This document shows, piece after piece, positions 60,613 through 64,000 of a stretch of 64,000 bases of DNA. The number at the start of each line of letters is the position of its first letter. The stretch's first letter is position 1. Location of the stretch: positions 27,652,001-27,716,000 of the forward strand of contig CM114274.1 in NCBI GenBank assembly GCA_050084515.1, read 5' to 3'. The notes under the pieces are model-generated. The model searched no databases and had not been told where the DNA came from. It saw only the letters and a list, made by a program, of their open reading frames with translations. Position numbers and translations under genes: made by a program. Source of the DNA: Blasia pusilla (taxonomy: Eukaryota > Marchantiophyta > Marchantiopsida > Blasiales).

Positions 60613-61859
60613 TGTCGTGTCGAGAGCCTTTCTTCGAGTAAGGGTAGGCCTTCTAGCTGCGGCAGACGCGGTTGATGCAAGATGAACTCTCTGAGAAGAT
60701 TTCCTTTTTCAATATAAAATTATTATGTATACTCTCCATTCTCTCACGATAGGTATCACAAATAGAAGTGCCGAGGCGATCACTTCTTCATAACATCGGA
60801 CCCCGAAATTCCTAACTATAAAATCCCTATAAACTATTTTACGCTTGTATACGAGGAAGATAGCACAACTAGTATTAAACCCTACTTGAGCAGGCCTATT
60901 GATGTCCATGGATCGCTATATAAGGACATACAAAGTACAATCCCATGTCCTTCCATATGTGATGATAGGAGGGATCACCGGAGTTGGAGATTGAATGACA
61001 TGGTTCATGAACACCTCCCCAAAGTGATAAATTAAATAGCAAGTGAACCAGTGCGTATCTACGAAGAGTATCTTGACATGGTATGGATTAAGAAAGGGAA
61101 AGTCGGGCATAACTCGTGCTCCATCCCTATCCATGCTTGACAGACATTCTCTACTCTCCTCAAGAATGGGTTTTGGCGGAGTTCTTCTCCCAAGAGGGAT
61201 AATCCACTCTCATTGGGGAAGTAACAAGCCAAAACATTACAATTTTAGTATGACTAAACTCCTCTAAGATGAAAAACCTCTCATCTCCACACACACACAC
61301 CACACTCTAGAAACCTCTCGAAGAGTAGACCATGGTCAAGTTACTCTCCCAAGAGGGGTGATCCACTCTCATTGGAAGAGCAAGCAATCCCAAAGTCATA
61401 CACTCAAGAGTGACTGTGAAAGACTCAAGATGTGGAATAGAAGGTGATGAACCCTTGAAGGTTCCTCCTCTTTATATACTCACAAGAGATCCACAAGAAT
61501 ACGAAATAGAGCTAATCTTATCTTGTGCCATATGGGTTCCTCTCAAGGCTTAGCCAATCACATTTTGACACAAGTAAATTTCCTCTTCTCTCTTCCAAAA
61601 TGTCCTCTTGTATCCACTTGATATTTTCTAAATTACCCCAACTAACCTAGCCAGCAACCAAGCCTAATTTTGCTTTTATAAAGTCATCCTTTATTTATTA
61701 CCTCTTTTCTAAAGTTGGGCCCGCATAAAAGAGGCACCATAAAGAGGTTTAAATATGGGAATTTCCTTTTCCTAAGCTAATTTACTTAATACTAATAAAA
61801 CTCTATCTAACACTTAACGAGGAAGGAGTTTACACACTGGTTGATTTTACTATACGACA
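60613..61859 (-). mobile_element. Solo LTR family L2, copy C (complete)
   Basis: 1247 bp. On the minus strand it starts TGTCGTATAGTAAAATCA and ends CTCGACACGACA. Flanked by CCGT on both sides (60609-60612 and 61860-61863). An extra A could make it ACCGT. No internal sequence, so a solo LTR. It contains GAGTATATAAAGAGG (TATA-like) and a 72-codon frame that is also open in copies A and D, probably because the copies are young rather than because it is translated. Confidence 0.85.
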
Positions 61860-61949
61860 CCGTGCAAACCGTGAGTGTAGTTTTTCCGTAGGATGGGAAG
61901 TATCCAACCCAGGGTAGACCTTGTAACCCGTCAAAGGGCAACGACTTGC

Positions 61950-62300
61950 CTTGGGAGTATGCTTTGTTGCATTGTTAACCAAGGACGAGGAAAGCGTGCA
62001 ACCCATCGGTCTCCGAGGGGTTTCCCCGGTACCTCACCTTGTTACCCCAAGATGAGGGAAGCGTGCAACACGCTGGTTTCCAACTGGTTGCACGGGTACC
62101 TCGCCTTGTTACCCCAAGACGGGGGAAGCGTGCAACCCGTCGGTCTCTGACGGGTTGCATGTGTACCTCGCCTTGTTACCCGAGGACGACGTATGCGTGC
62201 AACCCGTTGGTCTTGGACATGTTGCCTCGGTGACTGGCCCTGCATCCCCAAGAAGAGGGAAGCTTGCAACCCGTCGGAGACCGACGGGTTGCCCGGGTTC
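61950..62300. repeat. Tandem array of palindromes, exact 67 bp period, five units
   Basis: The GCAAC starts of five units lie at 61998, 62065, 62132, 62199 and 62266, each exactly 67 bp apart. A unit is the palindrome (best: GCAACCCGTCGG, loop AGA, CCGACGGGTTGC at 62266-62292) plus a linker CTCGCCTTGTTACCCCAAGA. Linkers and palindromes both vary by substitution only, without indels. Confidence 0.92.
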
Positions 62301-62385
62301 CCACTTGCAAAGTTCCATAACGGCCGACACGTCGCCGTCGGTACGACCCAACGACCCAACGGTCAGTTCAACGGCTCAAAAAGTA

Positions 62386-62394
62386 TAAAAGGAT
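62386..62394 (+). promoter_or_regulatory. TATA box before the coiled-coil gene
   Basis: GTATAAAAGG about 320 bp before the first ATG of the frame at 62708. Good match to a plant TATA box. Confidence 0.5.
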
Positions 62395-62707
62395 GAGGTT
62401 TTGATCGTTTGTATTTTTTATTTTGCGATTTCATGTGCTCTTCCTTGCAGCAGCTGACGTTACCTTTCCGCTGCCAAACTTGGTTACATCACCACTTTGC
62501 TGGAAGGTTACGACAATCCAACACCCGACGCTTCGAGGGTTCAATTTCGGCAAGCCCATCCACTAGAGAGTCACGGCGCTTCATCACGAAACGCTAAGAG
62601 AGTTGGGTTCACGATCACGACGCTTCATCATAAGACGCTTCGAGGGATCTATCGTGCACAGGAGCAGATTAGACTATCGAGGAGGAAGAATCGACCCAAC
62701 GTGCACC

Positions 62708-63355
62708 ATGACGAGAAAGAAAAGACAACCAACCAAGGTAGGGAGCATCACTCCCATCAAGACTCCAACGTCACCATCTCCACGTCCTCGTTTGGCAAAT
62801 GAGATAAGGCAACAATAAATAGAGGAGCGGGAAAGGGAAGCAGATATGCACAGGCAGGAGGTTCTAGCAAAACGTGTTTTGGAGGAGCTCGCTAAGCAAA
62901 ATGTCGAGGCTGAGGCATCGAAGGCCTTGAAGAAAAGAGTCGCGGACGAGAAACGCGAGAAAAAGCGTCTTGACGCCTTTGTGAGGAGAGCAGAATTGGC
63001 AAAAGCTCGAAGCGAAAAAGCAATCGCCATCGAAGAAAGCCTTGCCCGTCTAACATAGAGTGTTGAGATGCAAGAAATGTCTCTGATGAGGTCAGGGGAC
63101 ACCATGAATCTAAAATTGGCTGAGGAAATGGCTGAAGTTCAAGTGACAGACGATGAGATCATGAGGACAGCAAGTGTGGAGATGGTGGACATCTCTGAAG
63201 AACCAGGAGAAGAGTCTTCGTCGTCTTTGAGCCATGTGGAAGAAATCGACCTTTATCGGATCGATGAGTTTCCCGTGGACTTGCCAAATGCTGTTGCAGA
63301 GCAGCTGGCGGGCCTGGACACCGACCCAATCTTTGAGCGGGTAAGAAGAATTTAA
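62708..63355 (+). pseudogene. Lys/Glu-rich coiled-coil protein ORF with two in-frame stops
   Basis: One continuous plus-strand frame from ATG 62708 to TAA after 63355, about 216 codons, interrupted only by TAA at 62816 and TAG at 63056. It has a basic, proline-rich N-terminus (KKRQPTKVGS), a long charged helix (EVLAKRVLEELAKQNVEAEA, VADEKREKKRLDAFVRRAEL), then an acidic serine-rich part (EEPGEESSSSLSHVEEIDLY). A TATA box lies upstream. It may also be read through or spliced. No family recognised. Confidence 0.5.
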
Positions 63356-63359
63356 GTTA

Positions 63360-63988
63360 TGTGAAGGCTCATTATGCAATTCATTTGCAGGACATTGTAT
63401 TTTATTAACTTGGTCCCCATTGTGGCAGATTGTTAAGCAGATGGCACCGATGGAGGGCCAGAACGCCACGAGAATTCCACTTTGTTAAATAATTTCACTC
63501 ACAAAGAATATAATTTCAGGCTTTCTACTGCTCCACTTGAAGCATAGACCACTCCTACACAGAAATCAACTTGAAATTTGCCAAAATTGATCAACTGTAT
63601 GAAAGAACTAGTCGAAATTGGCTTGTAGAGAGCAAACTGCAGAACTTTTCTTCACTAATTGCACTTTCATACACTGAAATTGTTGTTGCAGGAGCTCAGA
63701 GTGTCAGAATCGAGCAATTTTGGGTGCGTTGGAAAGCTCTCAATGAGCTCTACAAGACGATGCCAACCAGCCTTTGGTTCCATTCTAACCGATGCAGACC
63801 CTGACGGCTGAATTGACCGGGAAAGCCCTAAAAAATGCCTCCAAAGTTTTATCACCATCAAAGCTTCACTTGAAATCTGCACCCACTGAGCTCAGAGTAA
63901 AATTTCCTTCTCCCAAACTGAAATTGTGCCTTCTCTTGCCTCTCTTATCTCTTCAAATACCAAGAATTTCAAGTGATGTTCTCCTCCC
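63360..63988 (-). other. Probable 5' leader of a minus-strand LTR retrotransposon
   Basis: Non-coding to the eye on both strands. Its only strong clue is the primer-binding site at the window end, which means an element with its 5' LTR beyond 64000 starts here and runs leftward. It may be only a short remnant. Confidence 0.4.
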
Positions 63989-64000
63989 GCTCTGATACCA
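63989..64000 (-). promoter_or_regulatory. Initiator-Met tRNA primer-binding site
   Basis: Minus strand TGGTATCAGAGC, the perfect 12 nt complement of the plant initiator methionine tRNA 3' end, the usual primer of Copia and many Gypsy elements. Confidence 0.75.

Noticed and set aside
61950-62300. CRISPR-like array
   Set aside because: The 67 bp units are near-identical throughout, with no unique spacers, and the genome is eukaryotic nuclear.

Overview
The window is nuclear DNA of a photosynthetic eukaryote of the green (streptophyte) line. The one clear host gene is a nuclear LHCA3 antenna gene (minus strand, 23874-25329). It has a chloroplast transit peptide and two introns with GT/AG borders. 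Almost everything else is transposable elements and their repeats. A charophyte alga or an early-diverging land plant fits best. The DNA-methyltransferase-bearing Gypsy elements point towards charophytes such as Klebsormidium, where I recall such elements being reported, but the species cannot be fixed from this sequence.

Layout. 1-6334 is a 3'-truncated (by the window edge) minus-strand Ty3/Gypsy-like element, copy 1: gag, protease, C5-DNA-methyltransferase (DNMT), RT and RNase H. 6360-7410 is a satellite-like tandem array of about 178 bp units. 9140-9790 is a Copia remnant. 10329-11333 is a solo LTR. 12073-14819 is a dead MuDR-type transposase gene. 17045-20830 holds decayed ORFs. 21000-21627 is a solo terminal repeat of the copy-1 family. 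23874-25329 is LHCA3. 26360-27990 is a third, decayed DNMT-element fragment.

29100-46847 is a three-level nest. An old LTR (29100-29981 plus 46442-46847) was split by a non-autonomous gag-only LTR element (29982-46441, target duplication ATCCA). That element's 3' LTR was in turn invaded by a nearly full-length DNMT-bearing Gypsy element (30302-40123, plus strand) and by a 1 kb solo LTR (40729-41730, duplication TTCGT). 46925-49676 carries two more LTRs of the oldest family. 50841-55190 is another copy of the DNMT family (minus strand), keeping RT, RNase H, a full DDE integrase, a PHD-finger remnant and only the tail of the DNMT. 55540-62300 is rich in GCAACCCGTCGG palindromes, including a tandem array with an exact 67 bp period. 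It also holds a transposase-like remnant and a further LTR. 62386-63355 is a broken coiled-coil gene with a TATA box, and the window ends on an initiator-Met primer-binding site.

The system worth attention is the DNMT retrotransposon. Its order is gag - retropepsin - C5-cytosine methyltransferase - RT - RNase H - DDE integrase - PHD finger. Its ends are not simple LTRs but A1 - internal - B1-A2-B2, the split-direct-repeat plan otherwise known from tyrosine-recombinase (PAT/Ngaro-type) elements. Two subfamilies with different A and B sequences share this plan. One element would thus carry both a writer (DNMT) and a likely reader (PHD) of chromatin marks. All copies seen here contain frameshifts or stops, so any active copy must lie elsewhere. 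Coordinates of decayed domains are approximate.
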